This document shows, in pieces, positions 26,387-33,861 of a stretch of 64,000 bases of DNA. The notes under the pieces were generated by a model. That model saw nothing but the letters and a program-made list of their open reading frames with translations, was not told where the DNA came from and ran no database searches. This DNA comes from Prolixibacteraceae bacterium (lineage in GTDB: Bacteria; Bacteroidota; Bacteroidia; Bacteroidales; Prolixibacteraceae). Numbering within the stretch: the first letter of the stretch is position 1; each line of letters opens with the position of its first letter. The DNA lies in the NCBI GenBank assembly GCA_009773765.1, contig WTWZ01000003.1, forward strand, positions 62,001 to 126,000, given 5' to 3'. The position numbers were made by a program, and so were the translations under genes.

Positions 26387-28282
26387 ATGAATGATATGAA
26401 AACGATAAGATATAAAACAAAAATAGTTCTGTTACTTTTTGTTTCCCTGATTTTGGGAACAACAGGATGCGATGACGAATATCTCGAACCGAAACCGCTC
26501 TCTTTCTTTTCTCCCGAAAATGCATTGATTGATGCAAAGGGTATGTATGCAGCGCTGACCGCCTGCGAACGCAACATGCGTTTCGAGTGGTCAGGCGATG
26601 CAGCGCCAATTATTACTGAACTTGTATTCTCCGAAGTTTGCGTTGAAGGAACAACCGATAAACCCGGTCCTGCTCAAAACCTGAATATACAAATTACCCC
26701 GACTTCGCAGTTGAACCACACCGACTTTAATAAGATTGGGTGGTACTGGTATGAAGGTTATAAGGGGATTAAATATGCCAACGTGGTAATTGACCGCATT
26801 GATGATGCCACCTATAAAGATGAGGCAGAACGCAATGCCGTTCTTGGTTCAGCCTATTTCCACAGGGCTTTCCGTTATTACAGGTTAACCCAGCAGTTTG
26901 GGGATGTGCCTTTTATCGGCCGCGAAATTACAGCGCCGAAACTCGATTTTTACTCCACTGATCGTGAAGTAATCCTTCGGAAAATGCAGAAAGACATGGA
27001 ATTTGCTGCCCAGTATTGCCTGGATAATGTTGATCGTGGCCGCGTAACAAAAGGCGCTGCAGCTCATTTGCTAACGAAAATCAACCTTGCTCTTGGCGAC
27101 TTCGATAAAGCTATTGCATCTGCATCAGCAGTTATTGATGGAGGAGTGTATAGTTTAATGAAATCGCCTTTTGGGCAGGTTCCAAAAGAAGATGGGGATT
27201 TTTTGACGAAACAGGGAATTGTTCGCGACGATGTAATAGCCCGTCTGCATGGTTGGCAGAACAAAGCCATCGCGGCCAATAAGGAAGTGTTGTTTATGGT
27301 CTTGTCGCGTGAAGATTTAGTAGATTCACGACTTGATCTGCAAATTATGCGCAATGCAGTTCCTTTCTGGGGTGTTTCAAATTCAAACATGTTATACACC
27401 CCAGATGGTTTTGGGCCCGGAACTGCAGATATTGCCAACCAGGAAATTAAACTTGTAGAAACCTTTGGCCGCGGCATAGGCCGGGCAAGGGGAACATCGT
27501 ACCATACCAAAAAGATTTGGGACGATGCAAATGATCTGCGCCGCAAAAAAGGAAACTGGATAAACATGGAAGATCTCGTTTATAATAGGGCAAATCTTAA
27601 AACGACCAGTAAATATTATGGCAAACCATTGCAGTTGTACCGGGAAAACGGTCAGATTTCTACCACCGATACCATTAGGAACTGGTTTGGCTGGCCACAT
27701 TATAAGCTTTATTCTCCTGATCCGCGCAGAACCCAACCTCAGGGTGGATCTTTTGACTGGTATGTTTTCCGTTTGGCAGAAACTTATCTGCTGCGTGCTG
27801 AAGCATACTGGTGGAAAGGTGAAACAGCACTCGCCATGGCCGATGTAAACGCTGTTCGCACAAGGGCCGGCGCCGCCCCATATACCGATATTTCAAAATT
27901 CGATATAGGTACCATACTTGATGAACGCGCCAGGGAACTTTACTGGGAAGAGCCAAGGAAGACAGAATTAAACAGGATAGCTTTCCTTTTTGCCAAATTC
28001 CCAAATAAGTCATACCGGGGAAAATCGTATTCAAAAGCTACTTTTGGCACAAGCAACTTCTTCTATGACAGGGTAATGGAAAGTACTGATTTCTATAATA
28101 AAGGTGTTAAAGCCAACAACGGGCAGGAATATACCATGAGCCCTTACCATGTTTTATGGCCGGTACCGCAGGCAGCTATCAGCTCGAATACGCAGGGACT
28201 ATTAAACCAGAACTACGGATATGATGGATATGGGAACAACGTTCCGCCACTTACTGCCATTCCACCTGAGGATGATTTATAA
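26387..28282 (+). CDS. SusD/RagB-family surface glycan-binding lipoprotein
   Basis: A 631-residue lipoprotein that forms the lid of the upstream SusC transporter. The signal peptide ends in lipobox GTTGC. The N-terminal SusD part contains YANVVIDRIDDATYKDEAER and LGSAYFHRAFRYYRLTQQFG, a TPR-like helical region. The C-terminal RagB region has VFRLAETYLLRAEAYWWKGE and ILDERARELYWEEPRKTELN. An ATG at 26396 is an alternative start. A hairpin terminator 45 bp after the gene ends the SusCD unit. Confidence 0.96.
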   Translation: MNDMKTIRYKTKIVLLLFVSLILGTTGCDDEYLEPKPLSFFSPENALIDAKGMYAALTACERNMRFEWSGDAAPIITELVFSEVCVEGTTDKPGPAQNLNIQITPTSQLNHTDFNKIGWYWYEGYKGIKYANVVIDRIDDATYKDEAERNAVLGSAYFHRAFRYYRLTQQFGDVPFIGREITAPKLDFYSTDREVILRKMQKDMEFAAQYCLDNVDRGRVTKGAAAHLLTKINLALGDFDKAIASASAVIDGGVYSLMKSPFGQVPKEDGDFLTKQGIVRDDVIARLHGWQNKAIAANKEVLFMVLSREDLVDSRLDLQIMRNAVPFWGVSNSNMLYTPDGFGPGTADIANQEIKLVETFGRGIGRARGTSYHTKKIWDDANDLRRKKGNWINMEDLVYNRANLKTTSKYYGKPLQLYRENGQISTTDTIRNWFGWPHYKLYSPDPRRTQPQGGSFDWYVFRLAETYLLRAEAYWWKGETALAMADVNAVRTRAGAAPYTDISKFDIGTILDERARELYWEEPRKTELNRIAFLFAKFPNKSYRGKSYSKATFGTSNFFYDRVMESTDFYNKGVKANNGQEYTMSPYHVLWPVPQAAISSNTQGLLNQNYGYDGYGNNVPPLTAIPPEDDL

Positions 28283-28326
28283 TGGATAAGTTAAACTTAT
28301 AAATTGTTTAGTTAGAATAGTATTTA

Positions 28327-28360
28327 AAAGCGTCATCCGGCAACGGGTGGCGCTTTGTTT
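28327..28360 (+). terminator. Terminator after susCD
   Basis: A 12-bp stem (28327-28338 with 28345-28356, two G-T pairs) and a 6-nt loop GGCAAC, followed by GTTT. Confidence 0.75.
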
Positions 28361-28487
28361 ACAGATTATTGCCAACCAATGTAAAATCTGATATCATAAT
28401 ATGTTTACTTTTAAAGTCGGGCAACATTCATCACCTAAAAAATATAAATTTGTGGTACTGTTTGAAAATTTAAAAATCCATATAAAA

Positions 28488-29894
28488 ATGAAAAAAATAT
28501 CTTTTCTTGTTCTTTCAGGTTCAATAATTTTGGCTGCCTGTACCGGTGGCGGTCAAAAATCAAAAACAACCCGAGAAACCAAAACCATGTTTACAGGAGC
28601 AAAAGGCGAAGTCAAAATCATGACCCTCGACCCGGGGCACTTTCATGCCGCGCTGGTACAAAAATCGATGTACGAAATGGTTGATTCAACAGTTTATGTT
28701 TATGCACCTGAAGGCGACGATTTGCAGGGACATCTTGCACGTATTAACAGTTTCAATTTACGCGCTGAAAACCCGACTGCATGGAATGTAAAAATTTATA
28801 CCGGAATAGATTTTTTTGAAAAAATGCTGGCCGAAAGACCTGGGAATGTGATGGTAACGGCAGGTAATAACGCAATAAAAACCGATTATATACTGAAGGC
28901 AATTGAAGCCGGAGTAAATGTGCTGGCCGATAAGCCAATGGTAATTACCCCCGATGAGTTTCCAAAACTTGAACAGGCATTTAAACTTGCAGAAGAAAAA
29001 GGAGTGCTTCTGTACGATATCATGACCGAACGCCACGAAATAACAACGATCCTTCAGCGCGAGTTGTCGAAAATTATAAATGTGTTTGGCACGCTGCAAA
29101 CCGGAACTGCCGAAGAACCGGCCATTACAAAAGAAAGTGTCCATCATTTTTCAAAAATGGTTTCAGGCAACCCGCTCAAACGCCCGGCATGGTTTTTCGA
29201 CACCAAACAACAGGGAGAAGGAATTGTGGATGTAAATACCCATTTGGTTGACCTTATTCAGTGGGAAGCTTTTCCCGGTGTCATCCTTTCAAAATCGGAT
29301 GTTGAAATTGTATCGGGCCGTCGCTGGACAACCGACCTCACACCCGAAATGTTTAAAAAAGTTACAACGCTCGACCAATACCCTGAGTACCTGCAAAAAG
29401 ATGTGGTTAACGGCGTTTTGAAAGTTTACAGCAACGGCGAAATTAACTATAAACTGAAGGGTATCCATGCAAAAGCATCGGTCATCTGGAATTACGAAGC
29501 GCCCCAGGGCGCCGGCGATACCCACTATTCAGTTATGCGCGGTACCAATTGCAAGCTGGTAATTAAACAGGGCGCTGAGCAAGGCTACAAAACAACTTTA
29601 TATATTGAGGCAATTGCAGAAAGCGATGCTACTTTGGAAGCAAACCTCACAAAAGCCGTAAACGAAGGGTTGCAGGCTGATTATCCGGGAATCAAACTGG
29701 TAAAACAGGCTGAAAATATTTGGATGGTCGAAATTCCTGACAGCTACAGGGTTGGCCACGAAGCCCACTTTACCCAGGTTACCGAAAAATACCTTCAGTA
29801 TTTAAAAGATGGAAAACTTCCGGAGTGGGAAGTGCCAAACATGATTGTGAAATATTACACCACTACCGAAGGATTAAAGGCGGCTTTGAGGTAA
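28488..29894 (+). CDS. Gfo/Idh-like oxidoreductase lipoprotein
   Basis: A 468-residue lipoprotein from the ATG at 28488. The frame is open upstream to 28401, but the signal peptide with lipobox LAAC starts here (MKKISFLVLSGSIILAACTG). The N-terminal fold is Gfo/Idh-like: KIMTLDPGHFHAALVQKS in place of the usual GxGxxG, VMVTAGNNAIKTDYILKAIE, and AGVNVLADKPMVITPDEFP with the conserved DKP lysine. The C-terminal part belongs to a putative oxidoreductase C-terminal domain family. The HFHA segment and lack of a clear dinucleotide loop leave cofactor use uncertain. It follows susCD with its own upstream region. Confidence 0.83.
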   Translation: MKKISFLVLSGSIILAACTGGGQKSKTTRETKTMFTGAKGEVKIMTLDPGHFHAALVQKSMYEMVDSTVYVYAPEGDDLQGHLARINSFNLRAENPTAWNVKIYTGIDFFEKMLAERPGNVMVTAGNNAIKTDYILKAIEAGVNVLADKPMVITPDEFPKLEQAFKLAEEKGVLLYDIMTERHEITTILQRELSKIINVFGTLQTGTAEEPAITKESVHHFSKMVSGNPLKRPAWFFDTKQQGEGIVDVNTHLVDLIQWEAFPGVILSKSDVEIVSGRRWTTDLTPEMFKKVTTLDQYPEYLQKDVVNGVLKVYSNGEINYKLKGIHAKASVIWNYEAPQGAGDTHYSVMRGTNCKLVIKQGAEQGYKTTLYIEAIAESDATLEANLTKAVNEGLQADYPGIKLVKQAENIWMVEIPDSYRVGHEAHFTQVTEKYLQYLKDGKLPEWEVPNMIVKYYTTTEGLKAALR

Positions 29895-29931
29895 AGAAGC
29901 CTCCCCTGGCCCCTCCGAAGGAGGGGAAAAA
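29895..29931. repeat. GC-rich dispersed repeat
   Basis: AGAAGCCTCCCCTGGCCCC followed by TCCGAAGGAGGGGAAAAAG: inverted arms CCCCTCC/GGAGGGG around GAA. Similar to the copies at 20588 and 36401. Confidence 0.65.
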
Positions 29932-29938
29932 GAAAGAA

Positions 29939-29976
29939 ATAAAATAAGCTGTCCTGATCAGGCAGCTTATTTTATT
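29939..29976. terminator. Bidirectional terminator hairpin
   Basis: AAAATAAGCTG pairs with CAGCTTATTTT around the palindrome CCTGATCAGG, giving a very long AT-flanked stem between the convergent oxidoreductase and AraC genes. Confidence 0.85.
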
Positions 29977-30832
29977 TCCCTACCCTGTTGCGGTATTGAC
30001 GGGGCGGCATTCCCATTTTCTTTTTAAAATCTTTTGTGAAATAGTAAGGATCGGTAAAACCAAGTGTAAACGAAATTTCTTTTACTTTAATCTGCGTATA
30101 ATCAAGGAATTCGCATGCTTTCACGATTTTAAGGTGAGAAAAATAACTTAGTGGCGGATAATTGGTTTCCTTTTTAAAAAGTGTTGTGAAGTACGTTGGA
30201 GAATAACCTGCCTCTTTTGAAATCTGTCCCAATGTAAGTTTCTCCCCAAGGTTTCTGTTCATAAAATCGATTGAACGCCTGATGCCCGGGTTCGATTCGT
30301 CGGCTAAATCGTCACTGGTTTTGCTGGCATAAATAAAAGTGGCCAGTAAATGCCCGAAACAAAAATTGACATATTCGAGGTTTTCATCATGAAACCCCTT
30401 GGAAAGGTTATTAAAAATCTCGTCAAAAAGAATTTCGCGATTGGCAACCAGGTTGTTTACCGATGGAATCAGGTTTCGGGCCACCGAAAACTCCTTCCCC
30501 ATCAATTGTGAATTCCTTCCATCATAATGTATCACCAGAAAACGGGAGTTTACATCAATAACCGAATAGAATTTAAAACTGTTTTGTTTGGGAATAATAA
30601 AAAACTGCTCTCCTGAAACCGGGATTTGTTCGCCCGAAATCATTACAATCCCACTTCCTTTTGTACAAAAGACCAGCATATTATTTTCCAGTTTTTTAAC
30701 CGGACTCCAAATAGTGCCACATTCAACTTCAATTTCACCAATTTCGGTTAAATATAAATTGCTGGTCAGTGGATTCGCCTTTTGCCCTTCAATCAGCGAA
30801 ACCGGTATTTTAAAATATCTGATTTCTTTCAT
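29972..30832 (-). CDS. AraC-family transcriptional regulator
   Basis: A 286-residue regulator with an N-terminal cupin-type sensor (about 20-110, LVFCTKGSGIVMISGEQIPV) and a C-terminal AraC DNA-binding domain (LTLGQISKEAGYSPTYFTTL and VKEISFTLGFTDPYYFTKDF, ending GMPPRQYRNRVGK). It is divergent from the corrinoid protein gene, with 105 bp between the starts, so it probably regulates that gene and perhaps the convergent oxidoreductase. It is distant in sequence from the AraC protein at 16191. Confidence 0.93.
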   Translation of the reverse strand: MKEIRYFKIPVSLIEGQKANPLTSNLYLTEIGEIEVECGTIWSPVKKLENNMLVFCTKGSGIVMISGEQIPVSGEQFFIIPKQNSFKFYSVIDVNSRFLVIHYDGRNSQLMGKEFSVARNLIPSVNNLVANREILFDEIFNNLSKGFHDENLEYVNFCFGHLLATFIYASKTSDDLADESNPGIRRSIDFMNRNLGEKLTLGQISKEAGYSPTYFTTLFKKETNYPPLSYFSHLKIVKACEFLDYTQIKVKEISFTLGFTDPYYFTKDFKKKMGMPPRQYRNRVGK

Positions 30833-30901
30833 AATCTAAATAAAGTAATATATTCCATCTTTTTCAAAGAAAATACTATTTTTTAAGATTAACGATAAGG
30901 A

Positions 30902-30909
30902 TACTTTTG
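30902..30909 (+). promoter_or_regulatory. Likely -7 promoter box for the corrinoid protein gene
   Basis: TACTTTTG matches TAnnTTTG, 28 bp before the ATG at 30938. A T-rich stretch lies about 20 bp upstream. Confidence 0.5.
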
Positions 30910-30937
30910 TGAATCGAAAAAATCTAAAAATTAAACC

Positions 30938-31603
30938 ATGTGCGAAATTTTACAAAAACTGGCAGATTGTATCGAATTCGGAAAAATAAACAAAGCGGCC
31001 CCGTATCCACCCCAGATGAAAGGGCTGGACGGCGCTGACGAAATCACAAAACAAGCATTGGACGAGGGTGTTAATGCCCAGCAGATACTAACCGGTGGAC
31101 TAATGGTTGGGATGGAAAAAGTAGGAATCAAATTCCGCGAAAACAAGGTTTTTGTCCCACAGGTTTTAATGTCGGCAAAAGCAATGAGTACGGCAATGAT
31201 TCATTTAAAACCCTACTTTCTTTCAGGCGAAGTAAAACAAAAGGGAACATTTATCATCGGAACTGTTGAAGGCGATTTGCACGATATCGGCAAAAACCTT
31301 GTTTCGATGATGGTTGAAGGAAACGGGTGGAAGGTTATCGATTTGGGAACCGACGTAAAAGCTGAACAGTTTGTGGCAGCTATCAAGGAACATGAAAATG
31401 CTATTGTTGGTTTATCAGCTCTGTTAACAACCACAATGGTAAACATGGAAAAAATTACGAAGGCAATTAAAGAAGCCGTTCCGGAAGCAAAAGTTGCCGT
31501 TGGCGGCGCGCCCGTAACTGACGATTTCAGAAAAAGAATTGGCGCCGATGCCTATTCAGCCGATCCGCAGGGTTTGGTTGAATACCTGAATGCGAATGTG
31601 TAA
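30938..31603 (+). CDS. Corrinoid (methyl-carrier) protein
   Basis: A 221-residue cytoplasmic B12-binding protein of the MtaC/MtmC/MtbC group. The N-terminal helical cap (residues 1-95) contains ILTGGLMVGMEKVGIKFREN and FVPQVLMSAKAMSTAMIHLK. The Rossmann domain holds the base-off cobalamin signature DLHDIGKN (D113, H115, G118), then VGLSALLTTTM and VAVGGAPVTDDF. It would carry a methyl group on cobalt between a substrate methyltransferase and an acceptor enzyme. The next plus-strand gene is a homocysteine S-methyltransferase, a fitting acceptor. No reductive activation protein is seen in the window. Confidence 0.93.
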   Translation: MCEILQKLADCIEFGKINKAAPYPPQMKGLDGADEITKQALDEGVNAQQILTGGLMVGMEKVGIKFRENKVFVPQVLMSAKAMSTAMIHLKPYFLSGEVKQKGTFIIGTVEGDLHDIGKNLVSMMVEGNGWKVIDLGTDVKAEQFVAAIKEHENAIVGLSALLTTTMVNMEKITKAIKEAVPEAKVAVGGAPVTDDFRKRIGADAYSADPQGLVEYLNANV

Positions 31604-31756
31604 TTAGTACAGAGATTATTTGTATTGAGTATCAAGACTAAACAAATTCCCCGATTGATTTTAGATATCTTTTATACTTTATCACTATGAACGTGCGTGT
31701 GGGTTCCGTTTGTGTTTGTTCATCACCGTTTTTTAGTAATTTTGCTGTTTGACTAA

Positions 31757-31798
31757 CCCTGGCTTTCCTGCCCGACTGGCCAGGCGGGTATGCCAGGG
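31757..31798. repeat. GC-rich cruciform repeat between corrinoid and methyltransferase genes
   Basis: Outer arms CCCTGGC (31757-31763) / GCCAGGG (31792-31798) enclose TGCCCG/CGGGTA and a central CTGGCCAG palindrome. It looks like a dispersed intergenic repeat and could also modulate read-through. Confidence 0.65.
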
Positions 31799-31848
31799 CA
31801 GAACTGTAACAAACGACAAACCAGGCTTTAACTCAAAAAAATATTAGT

Positions 31849-32730
31849 ATGGGAAAAATAACCGACCAGATAAAAGCCGGAAAAATATTTGTTTCCGACG
31901 GAGCGTGGGGAACTTTTCTGCAGCAAAAAGGGCTGAAATTGGGGGAATGCCCCGAGGAATGGAACATCACCCACCCTGAGGAAGTTTTCGATATTGCCAA
32001 AAGTTATATCGATGCCGGCGCTGATATGATTGAAACCAACAGTTTTGGAGGAACCATTTTTAAAGTTGAAAAATACGGGCTGGCCGACAAAGTTTTTGAG
32101 CTAAATAAAGCTGCCGCCGAAATCAGCCGGAATGCTGCCGGCGATAAATTTGTGATTGGCTCGGTTGGCCCGACCGGCAAAATCCTGATGATGGGCGACG
32201 TAACCGAAGAAGAACTGTACGATGCTTTTAAAGAACAGGTTCTTGGCCTCGAAGCCGGTGGTGTCGATGCCATTATGATAGAAACCATGACCGCCCTCGA
32301 CGAAGCGCGGCTGGCAATACGGGCTGCTAAGGAAAACACAAAATGCGAAGTTTTTTGCACCATGACTTTCGACAAAACTGTTCAGGGCGAGTTCCGCACC
32401 ATGATGGGCGTTTCACCAACAGAAATGGTGGAAACCCTGGTGGAAGCAGGTGCTGATATGATTGGGGCCAACTGCGGAAACGGCATTGCCGATATGATTG
32501 GGATTGTGAGAGAAATACGCCGGGCAAATACCGAAATTCCTGTTTTGGTCCATGCCAATGCAGGGATGCCGCATTACCACAACGGGCAAACTGTTTTCCC
32601 GGAAACGCCCGATGAAATGGCAGTACTTGTACCCAAAATTATTGCTGCCGGAGCCAATGTGATTGGCGGGTGTTGCGGAACAACGCCGGGGCACATTTGC
32701 AGGGTGCGGGAAATAGTGGATAGAAGTTAA
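31849..32730 (+). CDS. Homocysteine S-methyltransferase (MetH N-terminal-like)
   Basis: A 293-residue zinc enzyme matching only the homocysteine-binding domain of methionine synthase. Seen are the start strand DGAWGTFLQQKGL, ADMIETNSFGGTIFKVEKYG, and the zinc ligands C209 (IGANCGNG) and C275/C276 (GGCCGTTPGHI). The folate, cobalamin and reactivation domains are absent, so it needs a separate methyl donor, and the corrinoid protein encoded upstream is the obvious one. The inferred product is methionine. The genes are 245 bp apart with a GC-rich hairpin between them. Confidence 0.92.
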   Translation: MGKITDQIKAGKIFVSDGAWGTFLQQKGLKLGECPEEWNITHPEEVFDIAKSYIDAGADMIETNSFGGTIFKVEKYGLADKVFELNKAAAEISRNAAGDKFVIGSVGPTGKILMMGDVTEEELYDAFKEQVLGLEAGGVDAIMIETMTALDEARLAIRAAKENTKCEVFCTMTFDKTVQGEFRTMMGVSPTEMVETLVEAGADMIGANCGNGIADMIGIVREIRRANTEIPVLVHANAGMPHYHNGQTVFPETPDEMAVLVPKIIAAGANVIGGCCGTTPGHICRVREIVDRS

Positions 32731-32922
32731 CTGTTTGGTTTTTGTCTTTGTTCATGAATTTTTAAATAGAAAATACAGTTTTTTTATTCTGCCGGTTTAA
32801 AAGCGCTATTGGTTAGCAGGGGAATTACCTTCTGTCGGGAACATTTATCACAATCATTTGCCAGATATTTTATGTGAGTTGGCTTGCCTAAAATATCAAT
32901 CGGTTGGTTATGTGAAGTAGTT

Positions 32923-33858
32923 TTACCCGCCAATCTCGACCTCAATCCCAAATTTCCCAAAAATTTCTGCGGCGGTTTTCAGGTCTTCAGCGGTGGGTTC
33001 ATCCATTTCGTCAGAATTATATAACATTTCAAGTTTTTTGTACTTGCCGCTGGCAATGTTGTGGTACGGAAGAAAATTCACAATAGGTTTTCCGGGAGCC
33101 GCAGTTTCCAAACTTCGGCATTTAAATTTTAGTTTCGAAACAAACTCAGCCATCCCCGTTATTTCTTCAATCCCGGTATTCACATTTTTTATGAATGGAA
33201 TACGAATGTTGATTTTTGCCCCGGTTTCGGCCAAAACTTTAAGGTTTTTAAGAATCAAACGGTTGTCAACTCCGGTCCATTTTTTATGTTGAACAGGATT
33301 CATCATTTTGAGATCGTACAAAAACAGGTCGGTATGTTTAGCAACTTCCAGCAGGGTTTCGGTTGAAGCATAACCACAGGTATCCACCGCTCGGTGCAAA
33401 CCTTTTTCGCTGCACGCTTTCAGCATTTCAACTAAAAACCCAGGGTGCATCAATGGTTCCCCACCAGAAAAAGTTACGCCGCCATTTGAGTGTTCAATGT
33501 GTACCCGCTCGCGTTCAATTATCCGCATCAAATCTTCAACTCCGTACAGTTTTCCAGACATTTCGATGGCTTTGGTGGGGCAGGCCCCGGCACATTTTCC
33601 GCACAAATTACAGGCTTCGGTATCGGTTACAATCCCTTTGGGTGTAAGAGCCAGTGCATTTTCGGGGCAAACTTCGATACAATCCTGAGCCCCGATGCAT
33701 TTTGAAGCCGTGTATAATTTCTGCACTTCGGGCAACTGGCTTTCGGGGTTGTGGCACCACGTACAGCGCAGTGGACAACCTTTCATAAAAATGGTTATCC
33801 TGATGCCCGGCCCGTCGTTGATGGAGTAGCGGCGAATATCGAAAATAAGTGGAGTCAT
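32923..33858 (-). CDS. Glycyl radical enzyme activase (radical SAM)
   Basis: A 311-residue radical SAM enzyme that installs the glycyl radical on the neighbouring HypD-like protein. The SAM cluster motif is CPLRCTWC (Cx3Cx2C) near residue 30, after GPGIRITIFMKG. An inserted double ferredoxin domain follows, with CIGAQDCIEVCPENA and ACNLCGKCAGACPTKA, as in activases of the non-PFL glycyl radical enzymes. VTFSGGEPLMHPGF and DLFLYDLKMMNP are family motifs. It starts 3 bp after the HypD-like gene stops, so the two are translated from one message. Confidence 0.95.
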   Translation of the reverse strand: MTPLIFDIRRYSINDGPGIRITIFMKGCPLRCTWCHNPESQLPEVQKLYTASKCIGAQDCIEVCPENALALTPKGIVTDTEACNLCGKCAGACPTKAIEMSGKLYGVEDLMRIIERERVHIEHSNGGVTFSGGEPLMHPGFLVEMLKACSEKGLHRAVDTCGYASTETLLEVAKHTDLFLYDLKMMNPVQHKKWTGVDNRLILKNLKVLAETGAKINIRIPFIKNVNTGIEEITGMAEFVSKLKFKCRSLETAAPGKPIVNFLPYHNIASGKYKKLEMLYNSDEMDEPTAEDLKTAAEIFGKFGIEVEIGG

Positions 33859-33861
33859 TGT

